In this document: positions 14,421 to 21,693 of the stretch, piece after piece
Layout of the letters: each line of letters starts with the position of its first letter
How positions within the stretch are numbered: the first letter of the stretch is position 1
Source: Euryarchaeota archaeon UBA175
GTDB taxonomy: Archaea > Thermoplasmatota > Poseidoniia > Poseidoniales > Thalassarchaeaceae
Assembly (NCBI GenBank): GCA_002497895.1
Contig: DAFD01000093.1
Coordinates: forward strand, 1-21,827
Length of the DNA stretch: 21,827 nt
Direction: 5' to 3'
The notes under the pieces: model-generated
Told to the model about the DNA's origin: nothing
Seen by the model: the letters and a program-made list of their open reading frames with translations, nothing else
The model's database searches: none
Program-made: the position numbers and the translations under genes

Positions 14421-14944
14421 GCGAATCAGTCAATCCTATGCTCGCTCCTCGCATCTCTAAGGTCACCGTCAACATCGGTGTCGGCGAGGCAGGTGCTCGT
14501 CTCCAGCTCGCCGAGCGTGTGCTTGAGTTGCTCACCGGACTGAAGCCGGTTCGCACCATTTCCAAGAGTACCAACCGTGATTTAGGCACCCGTGAGGGCG
14601 CTCCAATCGGTTGCAAGGTTACAATCCGAGATTCAACTACCATCGAGTCCTTCCTCAAGGACGCATTTTGGGTTCGTGAGAACACTCTGCCCGCATGGCA
14701 CTTTGACCAGTCGGGCAACCTATCGTTCGGAATTGCGGACTACACAGACTTCCCCGAGCAGAAGTATGACCCAGACATCGGCATCTTCGGCATGGACATC
14801 AACATCGTACTCGAGCGCCCAGGACACAGGGTATCCCGCCGCCGCCGCCGCGCGGCCAAGGTAGGGGTGCCTCACCGAGTGGGCAGGGACGAGTCCAGAG
14901 AGTGGTTCAAGGAACACTTCGGACTGACCATTGTGGAGGAGTGA
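14417..14944 (+). CDS. rpl5: 50S ribosomal protein L5 (uL5), TTG start
   Basis: Central-protuberance protein binding 5S rRNA and the P-site tRNA. 175 residues with PRISKVTVNIGVGEAG, LKPVRTISKSTNRDLGTREGAPIGCKVT, GNLSFGIADYTDFPEQKYDPDIGIFGMDI and a basic end rich in arginine (HRVSRRRRRAAK). The start is TTG, overlapping the S4e stop by three bases, chosen because a perfect GGAGGTGA stands four bases before it. ATG 14438 would still leave the core domain intact. S14 follows after 3 bases. Confidence 0.95.
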   Translation: MSESVNPMLAPRISKVTVNIGVGEAGARLQLAERVLELLTGLKPVRTISKSTNRDLGTREGAPIGCKVTIRDSTTIESFLKDAFWVRENTLPAWHFDQSGNLSFGIADYTDFPEQKYDPDIGIFGMDINIVLERPGHRVSRRRRRAAKVGVPHRVGRDESREWFKEHFGLTIVEE

Positions 14945-14947
14945 AGC

Positions 14948-15100
14948 ATGGCACGAGATCATGGAGAAACTATCGGTCGAACAAACGGATGCCGACGCTG
15001 CGGACGCAAGCGCGGTATGATTCGCCGACATGGCCTAAGATTGTGCCGCCAGTGCTTCCGAGATGTGGCCCCACAAATCGGTTTCAAGAAATATTCGTGA
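14948..15100 (+). CDS. rps14: 30S ribosomal protein S14 (uS14, zinc type)
   Basis: Small-subunit head protein, 50 residues, the normal archaeal size. A zinc finger is formed by C15-x2-C18 and C33-x2-C36 ([11 protein letters not shown] and RLCRQCFRD), followed by the conserved [10 protein letters not shown] end. The start ATG lies 3 bases after the L5 stop, with GGAGGAGTGA (14935-14944) as ribosome binding site. The TGA stop forms part of TGAGGTGAT, the ribosome binding site of S8. Confidence 0.96.
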   Translation: MARDHGETIGRTNGCRRCGRKRGMIRRHGLRLCRQCFRDVAPQIGFKKYS

Positions 15101-15111
15101 GGTGATGAAGG

Positions 15112-15501
15112 ATGCAATTTGACCCATTGAGTGACGCTTTCGTCCGCATTTTCAACGCGGAGCAAGCCGGACATTACGAAGTGACATTGAGCCCTGCCAG
15201 TAAGTTACTCGGCAGCATGCTCTCTATCATGCAGCAGTCCGGATATGTAGGAGAATTCCAACAGATCGAGGACGGTCGTGGAGGTGGATTCCGTGTCGAG
15301 TTGATCGGAGCGATCAACCGCTGTGGAGTCATCAAGCCACGACACTCGGTCAAGAGGACAGATTACGATAAGTGGGAGTCGCGTTACTTGCCGGCTCAGG
15401 ACTTCGGTCTTCTGATCCTGTCAACCAATCAAGGTGTGATGAACCACCACGATGCGAAGAAGGAGCGTGTCGGCGGGCGATTGCTCGCGTACATCTTCTG
15501 A
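15112..15501 (+). CDS. rps8: 30S ribosomal protein S8 (uS8)
   Basis: 16S rRNA-binding protein of the central domain and, in bacteria, the spc-operon regulator. 129 residues, archaeal type. Seen: DPLSDAFVRIFNAEQAG, LLGSMLSIMQQSGYVGEFQQIEDGRGG, INRCGVIKPRHSVK, YLPAQDFGLLILSTNQGVMNHHDAKK and the terminal GGRLLAYIF. The ribosome binding site overlaps the S14 stop with six bases before ATG. Confidence 0.97.
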   Translation: MQFDPLSDAFVRIFNAEQAGHYEVTLSPASKLLGSMLSIMQQSGYVGEFQQIEDGRGGGFRVELIGAINRCGVIKPRHSVKRTDYDKWESRYLPAQDFGLLILSTNQGVMNHHDAKKERVGGRLLAYIF

Positions 15502-15514
15502 GGAGTGATGAAGT

Positions 15515-16069
15515 ATGCCAAAGTTGGATAAGATTTCACACACTATCGCTCTCCCTGAGGGAGTTTCCGCCACTCTCGCCGGTCACGACGTGACTCTGGC
15601 GAAGGATGGCAAGTCATTGACGCGTGAGTTCCGTCACCCTCGCCTCGAGGTTCGTGATTCATCGGATGGAGTCGAGGTATTTTGCAACCTCCCGCGCCGC
15701 AAGGAGAAGGCTCTCGCTGGAACTTGGGCGGCACATCTCAACAACATGGCTCGAGGACTCGACTCGGGCTTCGTATACAAGCTCAAGGCTGTATATTCTC
15801 ACTTCCCTATGACAATCAAGGTGCAAGGCAACGAGATGACCATCACCAACCTGTTTGGTGAGAAGGTCCCTCGAGTCGCCGCTCTACCATGGTCGCCTGC
15901 TGACGTCGAAGTCAAGGTCTCAAACAAGACTGACATCACCGTCACAGGTGCTGACCGCGAAAAGGTCGGCCAGACCGCTGCGAATATCGAGCGTGCCTGT
16001 CACATCAAGAAGCGAGACCGACGTGTTTTCCAGGATGGAATCTACATCGTCTCTAAGGGAGACCAATGA
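15515..16069 (+). CDS. rpl6: 50S ribosomal protein L6 (uL6)
   Basis: Large-subunit protein near the factor-binding site. 184 residues with two repeated L6 folds. Motifs: PEGVSATLAGHDVTLAKDGKSLTREF, AHLNNMARGLDSGFVYKLKAVYSHFPM, NLFGEKVPRVA and the archaeal end RACHIKKRDRRVFQDGIYIV. The start is preceded by TGAGGAGTGATGAAGT after the S8 stop. Confidence 0.97.
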   Translation: MPKLDKISHTIALPEGVSATLAGHDVTLAKDGKSLTREFRHPRLEVRDSSDGVEVFCNLPRRKEKALAGTWAAHLNNMARGLDSGFVYKLKAVYSHFPMTIKVQGNEMTITNLFGEKVPRVAALPWSPADVEVKVSNKTDITVTGADREKVGQTAANIERACHIKKRDRRVFQDGIYIVSKGDQ

Positions 16070-16082
16070 GGGGTGATTGATG

Positions 16083-16754
16083 ATGGATTACGAAGGTAAG
16101 ACAGTCGCTGAACTGAAGGATCTGCTCCGTGCAGCCGGATTGCCAGTATCTGGTAAGAAGGCTGAACTCATTGCTCGCCTACAGGAGGCTGGAGATGCTC
16201 CAGCACCCGTCGAGGAAGACGTCGAAGTCTCCGAAGATATCGCTGACGATGTCGAGATTGATGAGGTTGAAGACGACTTCGAAGGCGAGGAATTCTACGA
16301 TGATGAGTGGGATGATTTCCACACAGCTCGCCAGAAACCGGTCCTCGATGATGCAACTAAGGAAGCGCTCGCAACTCGTGCTGCTCAGAAGAAGAAGCAA
16401 CCAGCTTTCCGCCGCCAAGAGTGGTTCCGCTACAAGCGCCTCTCGCGCACCGGTTGGAAGAAGCCACGCGGTGACGACTCGAGTCAGCGCAAGAACCGCA
16501 AGTACCGCTCTCCAATGGTCCGTGTCGGCTACGGTAAGATTGCCGACGTTCGCGGACTCCACCCCTCTGGATTCGAAGAAGTCCTCGTCAGCGCTGCTGG
16601 CGATCTCGATGGACTCGACCCGGAGCGCCAGGCCGTACGCATCTCAGCCTCGGTCGGCAACCGCAAGAGAGCAAGTATCCACGACCGCGCTGACGATCTT
16701 GGTCTGCGCGTCCTCAATCGCCGTCGCTTCGCGCGTAAGGGGGACTTGAGATGA
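16083..16754 (+). CDS. rpl32e: 50S ribosomal protein L32e (eL32) with N-terminal SAP-like domain
   Basis: Archaea/eukaryote-specific large-subunit protein. 223 residues, against about 130-150 for a plain L32e. Residues 2-36 (YEGKTVAELKDLLRAAGLPV and SGKKAELIARL) match a SAP domain, a small helix-extended loop-helix that usually binds DNA. Residues 43-79 form a very acidic linker. The L32e core starts near 107: FRRQEWFRYKRLSRTGWKKP, RKNRKYRSPMVRVGYG, VRGLHPSGFEEVLV and VRISASVGNRKRASI. TTG 16077, ATG 16080 and ATG 16083 are in tandem; I chose ATG 16083, six bases after GAGGGGTGA. The stop overlaps L19e (ATGA). Confidence 0.93.
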   Translation: MDYEGKTVAELKDLLRAAGLPVSGKKAELIARLQEAGDAPAPVEEDVEVSEDIADDVEIDEVEDDFEGEEFYDDEWDDFHTARQKPVLDDATKEALATRAAQKKKQPAFRRQEWFRYKRLSRTGWKKPRGDDSSQRKNRKYRSPMVRVGYGKIADVRGLHPSGFEEVLVSAAGDLDGLDPERQAVRISASVGNRKRASIHDRADDLGLRVLNRRRFARKGDLR

Positions 16755-17227
16755 TGATCACGAATCAGAAGAGACTCGCGGCTGCAATCTTCAGCCAGCG
16801 AGAGGGACGCGTTGTCGGAATCCACAGAATCTGGATTGACAAGGACTACCTCGACGACGTGGCCAATGCCGTTCAGAAGAATGACGTTCGCCGCCTCATC
16901 GATGAGGGTGTAATCAAGGCACGACCTTTGGTCGGAACCAGCCGTTCACGAGCACGCAAGGCAGCTGCTCAGAAATCGAAGGGACGACGCACGGGTCAGG
17001 GTTCGAGGAAAGGTACCTTGAATTCACGTAACCCACGAAAGCACCGCTGGATGAGAACGGTCCGCGCACAACGCAGGACTTTGAAGGAAATGAGGGGCGA
17101 CGAAACCCTCACTCCATCGGAATATCGTTACTACTACAGGAAGGCCAAGGGTGGATCATACCGCTCTGTCTCCCACATGAAGTCGAACATGGAAATCGAC
17201 GGAATCAAGCTCGGAGGTGAGCAGTGA
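16751..17227 (+). CDS. rpl19e: 50S ribosomal protein L19e (eL19)
   Basis: Archaea/eukaryote-specific helical large-subunit protein that forms bridges to the small subunit. 158 residues. Motifs: QKRLAAAIFSQREGR, IWIDKDYLDDVANAVQKNDVRRLIDEGVIKARP, SRSRARKAAAQKSKGRRTGQGSRKG and RYYYRKAKGGSYRSVSHMKSN. It starts at a tandem ATGATG inside the L32e stop; the ribosome binding site (AAGGGGGA) is weak, so translational coupling may matter. The L18 ribosome binding site GGAGGTGA lies in its 3' end. Confidence 0.95.
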   Translation: MMITNQKRLAAAIFSQREGRVVGIHRIWIDKDYLDDVANAVQKNDVRRLIDEGVIKARPLVGTSRSRARKAAAQKSKGRRTGQGSRKGTLNSRNPRKHRWMRTVRAQRRTLKEMRGDETLTPSEYRYYYRKAKGGSYRSVSHMKSNMEIDGIKLGGEQ

Positions 17228-17742
17228 TGGCACACGGTAAGAACCAGAGACTCCGCTACAAGCGTCGCCGCAATGGCGAAACAGATTATCGCCGCAGAAT
17301 GCGAATGCTTCGCGGTGGCAGCGCACGAGCAGTCGTCCGTGTGACGAACACTCAGACAATCTGTCAATTGGTTAATTACGAGACCAGCGGTGATAATATC
17401 ACAGTCTCGATTGACGGTAAGATGCTCGTCAACAAGTTCGATTGGCCTCTCGATGCTTCTCGCAAATCAGTTCCAGCCAGCTACCTGTCTGGATACGCTA
17501 TGGGCAAGGCTGCAGTCGCGGCTGGACACGACGAGGCTATCCTCGACATTGGTCTAGCTTCTTCTACACCAGGAAGTCGCGTCTTCGCTGCCCTCAAAGG
17601 AATGGTCGACGCTGGTCTTGAAATTCCACACAGTGACGATGTTCTGCCTGAAGACGACCGCATCAGCGGCGCACACATCGGCGACTCGATTGCAGCAGCG
17701 GTCGAGTCGACAAAGAAGGCAATAGAGGAGGCGAATGCATGA
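17227..17742 (+). CDS. rpl18: 50S ribosomal protein L18 (uL18)
   Basis: 5S rRNA-binding protein of the central protuberance. 171 residues, archaeal type. Basic start [29 protein letters not shown], then [69 protein letters not shown]. The frame is open from GTG 17224, but ATG 17227 is chosen because GGAGGTGA (17213-17220) lies six bases ahead. Its first base is the last base of the L19e stop (TGATG). Confidence 0.96.
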   Translation: MAHGKNQRLRYKRRRNGETDYRRRMRMLRGGSARAVVRVTNTQTICQLVNYETSGDNITVSIDGKMLVNKFDWPLDASRKSVPASYLSGYAMGKAAVAAGHDEAILDIGLASSTPGSRVFAALKGMVDAGLEIPHSDDVLPEDDRISGAHIGDSIAAAVESTKKAIEEANA

Positions 17743-18509
17743 GCGAAGAGACAACCGATATCGTCGAAGAAGTTCCAGCAATCGCCCCAGGACTCGCTCT
17801 GGCTATGGCTGAGGTCGAGGACACATCTCCTCGCCGTCGCCGAGGTCCAGACCCCCTTGCGGCTCTACGAGCCTGGCAACCACGCACTCGTCTCGGGCGC
17901 ATGGTGGCTAACGGTCAGGTCCTCACCTACGAAGAAGCTCTCAAGACTGGTCTACCGATTCGCGAGGTCGAAATTGTTGACGCACTTCTTCCCGGTTTGA
18001 CTGACGACGTTCTCGCGGTCAACATGATTCAGCGCATGACCGACTCCGGTCGCCGTGTGCGATTCAACGTCCTATGCGTCGTTGGCAATAGCGACGGATA
18101 CGTTGGACTGGCAATCTGCAAGGGTAAGGAGGTCGCGAGTACTATCCGTAAGGCGATCGACAAGGCCAAGTTGAACTTGATTCCAGTCATGCGCGGAAAT
18201 GGTTCATGGGAATCTGGAGGCGGCCCCGGCACCTCTGTTCCACTGAAGGTCACCGGCCGCTCCGGTTCCACTCGAGTCACTTTGATGCCAGCACCTGCTG
18301 GAAAGGGGCTCGTTATTGGTGACTACGGCCGCCGTGTTCTGCTTCTGGCTGGTGTCTCCGACGTCTGGAGCCGCTCCGCAGGACAGACTCGAACAACCAT
18401 CAATTACGCACAGGCTACATTCAATGCCCTCGTCGAGTTGAACAAGACTCGAATCAGCGAAGGAGATCGAAATCGCCTGAACATCACCAGTGGGAGGGGA
18501 GAACAATGA
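17739..18509 (+). CDS. rps5: 30S ribosomal protein S5 (uS5)
   Basis: Small-subunit protein at the mRNA entry, linked to decoding accuracy. 256 residues, longer than usual (about 200-235) because of an N-terminal extension (1-40) that is acidic, then has SPRRRRGPD. Core: [50 protein letters not shown], the double-stranded-RNA-binding-like [24 protein letters not shown], and GSGGPGT-like [27 protein letters not shown] overlaps exist at both ends, with L18 and L30. Confidence 0.96.
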   Translation: MSEETTDIVEEVPAIAPGLALAMAEVEDTSPRRRRGPDPLAALRAWQPRTRLGRMVANGQVLTYEEALKTGLPIREVEIVDALLPGLTDDVLAVNMIQRMTDSGRRVRFNVLCVVGNSDGYVGLAICKGKEVASTIRKAIDKAKLNLIPVMRGNGSWESGGGPGTSVPLKVTGRSGSTRVTLMPAPAGKGLVIGDYGRRVLLLAGVSDVWSRSAGQTRTTINYAQATFNALVELNKTRISEGDRNRLNITSGRGEQ

Positions 18510-18976
18510 CCTTCCTCGTTGTGCGCGTACGAAGCGACCGCGGAGTTGAGCGTAGCATCCGTGACACCATGGGCATGCTCAACCTGACCCGCGTGAACCA
18601 CGCAACAATCGTCCCAGAGAGTTCCACATACGCTGGAATGCTACAGAAGTCGAAGGACTTCGTCACATGGGGTGTTGTCGACGCTGGAACCATCGAGAAC
18701 CTTCTGACTCAGCGTGGTCGAATGGTCGGCGATAAGCCGGTTGACGACGCTGCTGTGAAGGCTGGATCAGACTTCAAGACAGTCAAGGCATTCGCCAAGG
18801 CTCTAGCCTCTGGAGAGGCATCAATGAAGTCAGTAGACGGACTCAAGCCAGTCCTACGTCTTCACCCGCCACGCGGTGCGAAGGGATGGGGCGGCATCAA
18901 GCGAGCTTACTCGATCGGCGGCGCTCTCGGATTCCGAGGCGACGAGATTGGTTCTCTCGCGGAGAGAATGATTTGA
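18506..18976 (+). CDS. rpl30: 50S ribosomal protein L30 (uL30)
   Basis: Large-subunit protein in the archaeal/eukaryotic L30/L7 class. 156 residues. Motifs: [49 protein letters not shown], the [14 protein letters not shown] segment and the C-terminal FRLHPPRG-like [26 protein letters not shown]. Start overlaps the S5 stop in ATGA with GGGAGGGGA upstream. The stop is part of TGAGGTGAAATGA, the ribosome binding site region of L15. Confidence 0.96.
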   Translation: MTFLVVRVRSDRGVERSIRDTMGMLNLTRVNHATIVPESSTYAGMLQKSKDFVTWGVVDAGTIENLLTQRGRMVGDKPVDDAAVKAGSDFKTVKAFAKALASGEASMKSVDGLKPVLRLHPPRGAKGWGGIKRAYSIGGALGFRGDEIGSLAERMI

Positions 18977-18986
18977 GGTGAAATGA

Positions 18987-19409
18987 ATGGTATCACGAAC
19001 TAACAAATTCCGAGGTCGCTCCCGTTATCACGGTCGCGGTAAGAAAGCTGGCCGTGGTGCAGGTCTACGCGGTGGACGAGGTAATGCTGGAATCAACAAG
19101 CATCGCCTCATGACTCGCCTCAAGTATATGCCAGGCCACTGGGGAATGCACGGATTCAACCGTCACCCAAGCCTTCGAAAGGTCAACGTCAGCATCAATC
19201 TCATGCAAGTTTGCCAAATGACAGAGGGCGATTCAATCGATCTCGGTCAGATGGGATATGACAAGCTACTCGGCAGCGGTAGAATTGACCGCGCGATTAC
19301 AATCACCGTCGCTTCAGCCAGCGCACGTGCCATCGAGAAGGTGGAAGCCGCAGGCGGTTCAGTCGTCCTAGGCGACGGAGACGGCTCAGACGAGTGGGAA
19401 GAGGAATGA
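18987..19409 (+). CDS. rpl15: 50S ribosomal protein L15 (uL15)
   Basis: Late-assembly large-subunit protein. 140 residues with the glycine/arginine-rich N-terminus (KFRGRSRYHGRGKKAGRGAGLRGGRGNAG), then PGHWGMHGFNRHPSLRK, and a short L18e/L15 fold (ITITVASASARAIEKVEAAGGSVVL). It ends in an acidic tail DGDGSDEWEEE. GAGGTGA overlaps the L30 stop. secY follows after 59 bases. Confidence 0.96.
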   Translation: MVSRTNKFRGRSRYHGRGKKAGRGAGLRGGRGNAGINKHRLMTRLKYMPGHWGMHGFNRHPSLRKVNVSINLMQVCQMTEGDSIDLGQMGYDKLLGSGRIDRAITITVASASARAIEKVEAAGGSVVLGDGDGSDEWEEE

Positions 19410-19468
19410 TCAGAACTCAAAACTCGATTTGATGAAATAGAGGATAAGCAGCGGCGCAGGTGATCGAT

Positions 19469-21391
19469 ATGGAAGAACGACGTCCCTCCTACATTGGTAT
19501 CGTCGCGCTTTCCATCATCTACTGGGGTGCATTAGTCTGGTGGCAGAAGGATGCTCTTTTCGGAACCGATTCCGAACTACAGATGAAAGCGCTGACAATG
19601 TTCGCAACATCATTTCCATACATCGGTTTCGTAATTTGGGGTACTTCTACCGATCTTCCTGAGAACATCGCTGAAACTCCCTATCTTGGAAGGATGCTCA
19701 AACCGGGTATTTGGCTCGCATTCATCGCTTTCTTTTTCGCTTGGGGGCTGACGGATTCATCCACAGTCGGATATCTGTTAGTGGGAGTTGGACTTCTTGG
19801 ACTTGCATCAGGTCTTGCTTTAGCCTGTCTAATGTATTCAGGCCCCGAATCAAGTAGACTCTACGGGCTTCAGCGTTTGGTGGATGTTTATCCATCTATC
19901 ACCAAGCCCGAGGGTCACGTCCGCTTCAATCAGAAATTGTGGACAACGACCCTTGTTCTCATCATTTACTTCATGATGACAAATGTGATGATTTGGGGTC
20001 TGTCTGACTCGACCCTCGACGTCTTCTCGTCATTCCGTGCAATCATGGCCGGTGCCTCGGGTTCAATCATGCACCTCGGTATTGGTCCAATTGTTACAGG
20101 TTCAATTATCATGCAATTATTTGCTGGTGCCAAGATTATCCAGCTCGACATGCAGGACTCGTCTGACAAGCAACTGTACCAAGGTGTGCAGAAGATTCTC
20201 GTCCTGCTGATGATTCCAATCGAGTCCATCCCTCAGGTCTACGGATTCCTCGACCCACATGGAGATATCATCACCCAGTACGGTGTAGGGTGGGCTAACG
20301 CGATCATCGTCGCTCAGTTATTCGTCGGTTCATACTTAGTGTTCCTGCTCGATGAGTTGGTCAGTAAGTGGGGTATTGGAAGCGGTATCTCGCTATTCAT
20401 CGCCGCGGGTGTGGCACAGTCCACCTTCGTTGGTACACTCTCTCCTCTGGCAACAGTTCAGGGAACTCCCTATTCCTTGCAGAATCCTCCTTCAGGGACT
20501 CTGCCGATGATCTTCTACACTCTGCGCACAGCAACGAATTCTGAATTGGTAAGTCAGAATGGTTTCGAATTGATATTACTCAATCACGCCAATCCTGTTG
20601 CTGCCTTGGTTTCGTCGATTATCGTGTTCCTCGTGGTGGCATATGCCGAATCGAGTAAACTCGAACTGCCACTGACACACGGTAAGGTGCGTGGCCACAG
20701 AGGCCAGTATCCAATCAGACTCGTCTATGCGAGTAACATTCCAGTGATTTTGATGGCTGCTCTACTTGCTAACGTGAATATGTTCACTCTCCTCTTCTGG
20801 AGCCATCCAACACTCTCTACAGTGCCGATATTGGGAAGTGAGGGGGCGTACAGTATTTCTCCCTGGCTTGGTTCATATGAACCGGGTGCAACGACTCCCA
20901 CAGGCGGATTCGCTTGGTATTCCTCGATGGTTAACGGAGTTGGTGATTGGCTCATCCCGTTGCTGAATCAGTCTCCTGATGCCTACGGGCACGAACTTTG
21001 GCAGGTCATGGTTCACGTAATTGTCTATGTGACATTCATGACTGCCGGTTCGACAGTCTTCGCGAAGTTCTGGATTGAGACTACCAATATGGGCTCGAAG
21101 GATGTTGCTAAGCAGATCGAGCGCACTGGAATGCAGATTCCAGGATTCAGGAAGAATCCGGTCGTCCTCGAACGAATTCTCGAGCGATATATTCCTCCTG
21201 TCACTGTCTTCTCTGGTGCATTCGTAGGGCTTCTCGCCGCCGGTGCAGACTTGCTCGGTACGGTTGGTAATGCGACCGGAACTGGATTGCTCCTAGCGGT
21301 CGGAATTATCCTCCGAACATACGAGCAAATTCAGAAGGAACAGGCTATGGAAATGCACCCTGTATTGAGAGAATTCTTCGGCGCAGAATGA
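19469..21391 (+). CDS. secY: protein translocase subunit SecY with a four-helix N-terminal extension
   Basis: Pore-forming subunit of the Sec channel in the cytoplasmic membrane. 640 residues, against about 430-490 for most archaeal SecY. The usual SecY beginning (LYGLQRLVDVYPSITKPEGHVRFNQKLW) appears only at residue 131. Before it lie four hydrophobic stretches at about 8-25, 43-58, 80-93 and 100-123. The SecY core shows GIGPIVTGSIIMQLFAG, DSSDKQLYQGVQKIL (cytosolic loop after TM2-3), WGIGSGISLFIAAGV, PIRLVYASNIPVILMAALLAN (the TM6-7 region ribosome-binding loop) and MTAGSTVFAKFWIETTNM. ATG 19469 is chosen over GTG 19460 because AGGTGATC (19458-19465) is a full Shine-Dalgarno match; GTG lies inside it. 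Last gene of the ribosomal operon. Family assignment is firm; the role of the extension is unknown. Confidence 0.95.
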   Translation: MEERRPSYIGIVALSIIYWGALVWWQKDALFGTDSELQMKALTMFATSFPYIGFVIWGTSTDLPENIAETPYLGRMLKPGIWLAFIAFFFAWGLTDSSTVGYLLVGVGLLGLASGLALACLMYSGPESSRLYGLQRLVDVYPSITKPEGHVRFNQKLWTTTLVLIIYFMMTNVMIWGLSDSTLDVFSSFRAIMAGASGSIMHLGIGPIVTGSIIMQLFAGAKIIQLDMQDSSDKQLYQGVQKILVLLMIPIESIPQVYGFLDPHGDIITQYGVGWANAIIVAQLFVGSYLVFLLDELVSKWGIGSGISLFIAAGVAQSTFVGTLSPLATVQGTPYSLQNPPSGTLPMIFYTLRTATNSELVSQNGFELILLNHANPVAALVSSIIVFLVVAYAESSKLELPLTHGKVRGHRGQYPIRLVYASNIPVILMAALLANVNMFTLLFWSHPTLSTVPILGSEGAYSISPWLGSYEPGATTPTGGFAWYSSMVNGVGDWLIPLLNQSPDAYGHELWQVMVHVIVYVTFMTAGSTVFAKFWIETTNMGSKDVAKQIERTGMQIPGFRKNPVVLERILERYIPPVTVFSGAFVGLLAAGADLLGTVGNATGTGLLLAVGIILRTYEQIQKEQAMEMHPVLREFFGAE

Positions 21392-21429
21392 TTCGATTAA
21401 AGCTCTCTAACCCAATGTGAACTATACTG

Positions 21430-21444
21430 TAAAACGGCGTTTTA
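21430..21444 (+). terminator. candidate terminator of the ribosomal superoperon
   Basis: TAAAAC-GGC-GTTTTA is a perfect 6-bp stem with a 3-base loop, and GTTTTATT makes a T-rich end. It lies 38 bases after the secY stop. Archaeal termination mainly needs T-rich stretches, so the T-run is the stronger argument. Confidence 0.45.
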
Positions 21445-21486
21445 TTGCACCCCACTCTAGACTACACAATCGCGCCGCAGTGCATC

Positions 21487-21523
21487 GATTATAGTTCCCA
21501 GCCCACTAGTCATCTTCATATAC
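21487..21523 (+). promoter_or_regulatory. two TATA-like boxes before the structured RNA candidate
   Basis: GATTATAG (21487-21494) and TTCATATAC (21515-21523) both resemble archaeal TATA boxes. The first would start transcription near 21517-21522, before the outer stem of the RNA candidate at 21534; the second near 21543-21548, at the TGCGTC inner stem. TTCATATA also occurs in the L3 promoter candidate. No coding frame follows, which supports an RNA gene. Confidence 0.4.
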
Positions 21524-21533
21524 CGAAGGACGG

Positions 21534-21693
21534 TCGGCGGGCTGCTGCGTCAGACTGGCGTTGGAGACTGAGGACCTTCGGGTCCGGTGAAGTTCTCCAT
21601 CATGTCAGACGCACGCCGAGGAAATGCAGTCGCGAACTCGATTCGCGATAAAGAGGTGAACCACGTTCAACTTGACCCCCGACATTAGGGGGT
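21534..21693 (+). ncRNA. structured RNA candidate with a consensus kink-turn
   Basis: Four consecutive hairpins fill 160 bases. The first (21534-21619) has outer stem TCGGCG/CGCCGA, stem TGCGTC (21546-21551)/GACGCA (21608-21613), an internal loop of 10 and 8 bases, then TGGAG (21562-21566)/CTCCA (21595-21599) and ACT/AGT. Above these are tandem GA (21570-21571 and 21589-21590), a three-base bulge GGT (21586-21588) and GGACC-TTCG-GGTCC (21572-21585). Bulge plus tandem G-A pairs between two stems is the kink-turn consensus bound by L7Ae. Next come CGCGAA/TTCGCG (21631-21647), TGAAC/GTTCA (21657-21669) and ACCCCC/GGGGGT (21675-21693). An internal loop under a kink-turn hairpin resembles an H/ACA guide RNA, but no clear ACA box follows. 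It does not look like SRP RNA, RNase P RNA or tRNA to me. The fold is seen; expression is inferred. Confidence 0.6.
21675..21693 (+). other. strong C/G hairpin at the 3' end of the RNA candidate
   Basis: ACCCCC and GGGGGT pair perfectly around the 7-base loop GACATTA. Downstream sequence becomes A/T rich. It could close the RNA candidate as a 3' stabilising or terminating hairpin, although no immediate T-run follows. Confidence 0.4.

Noticed and set aside
16129..16749. 206-residue plus-strand frame overlapping L32e
   Set aside because: Alternate frame of L32e; low-complexity Ser/Arg product and no start signal.
21602..21688. 28-codon frame starting ATG after secY
   Set aside because: It overlaps all four stems of the RNA candidate, has a GGTGA at too long a spacing (11 bases), and shows no known motif.
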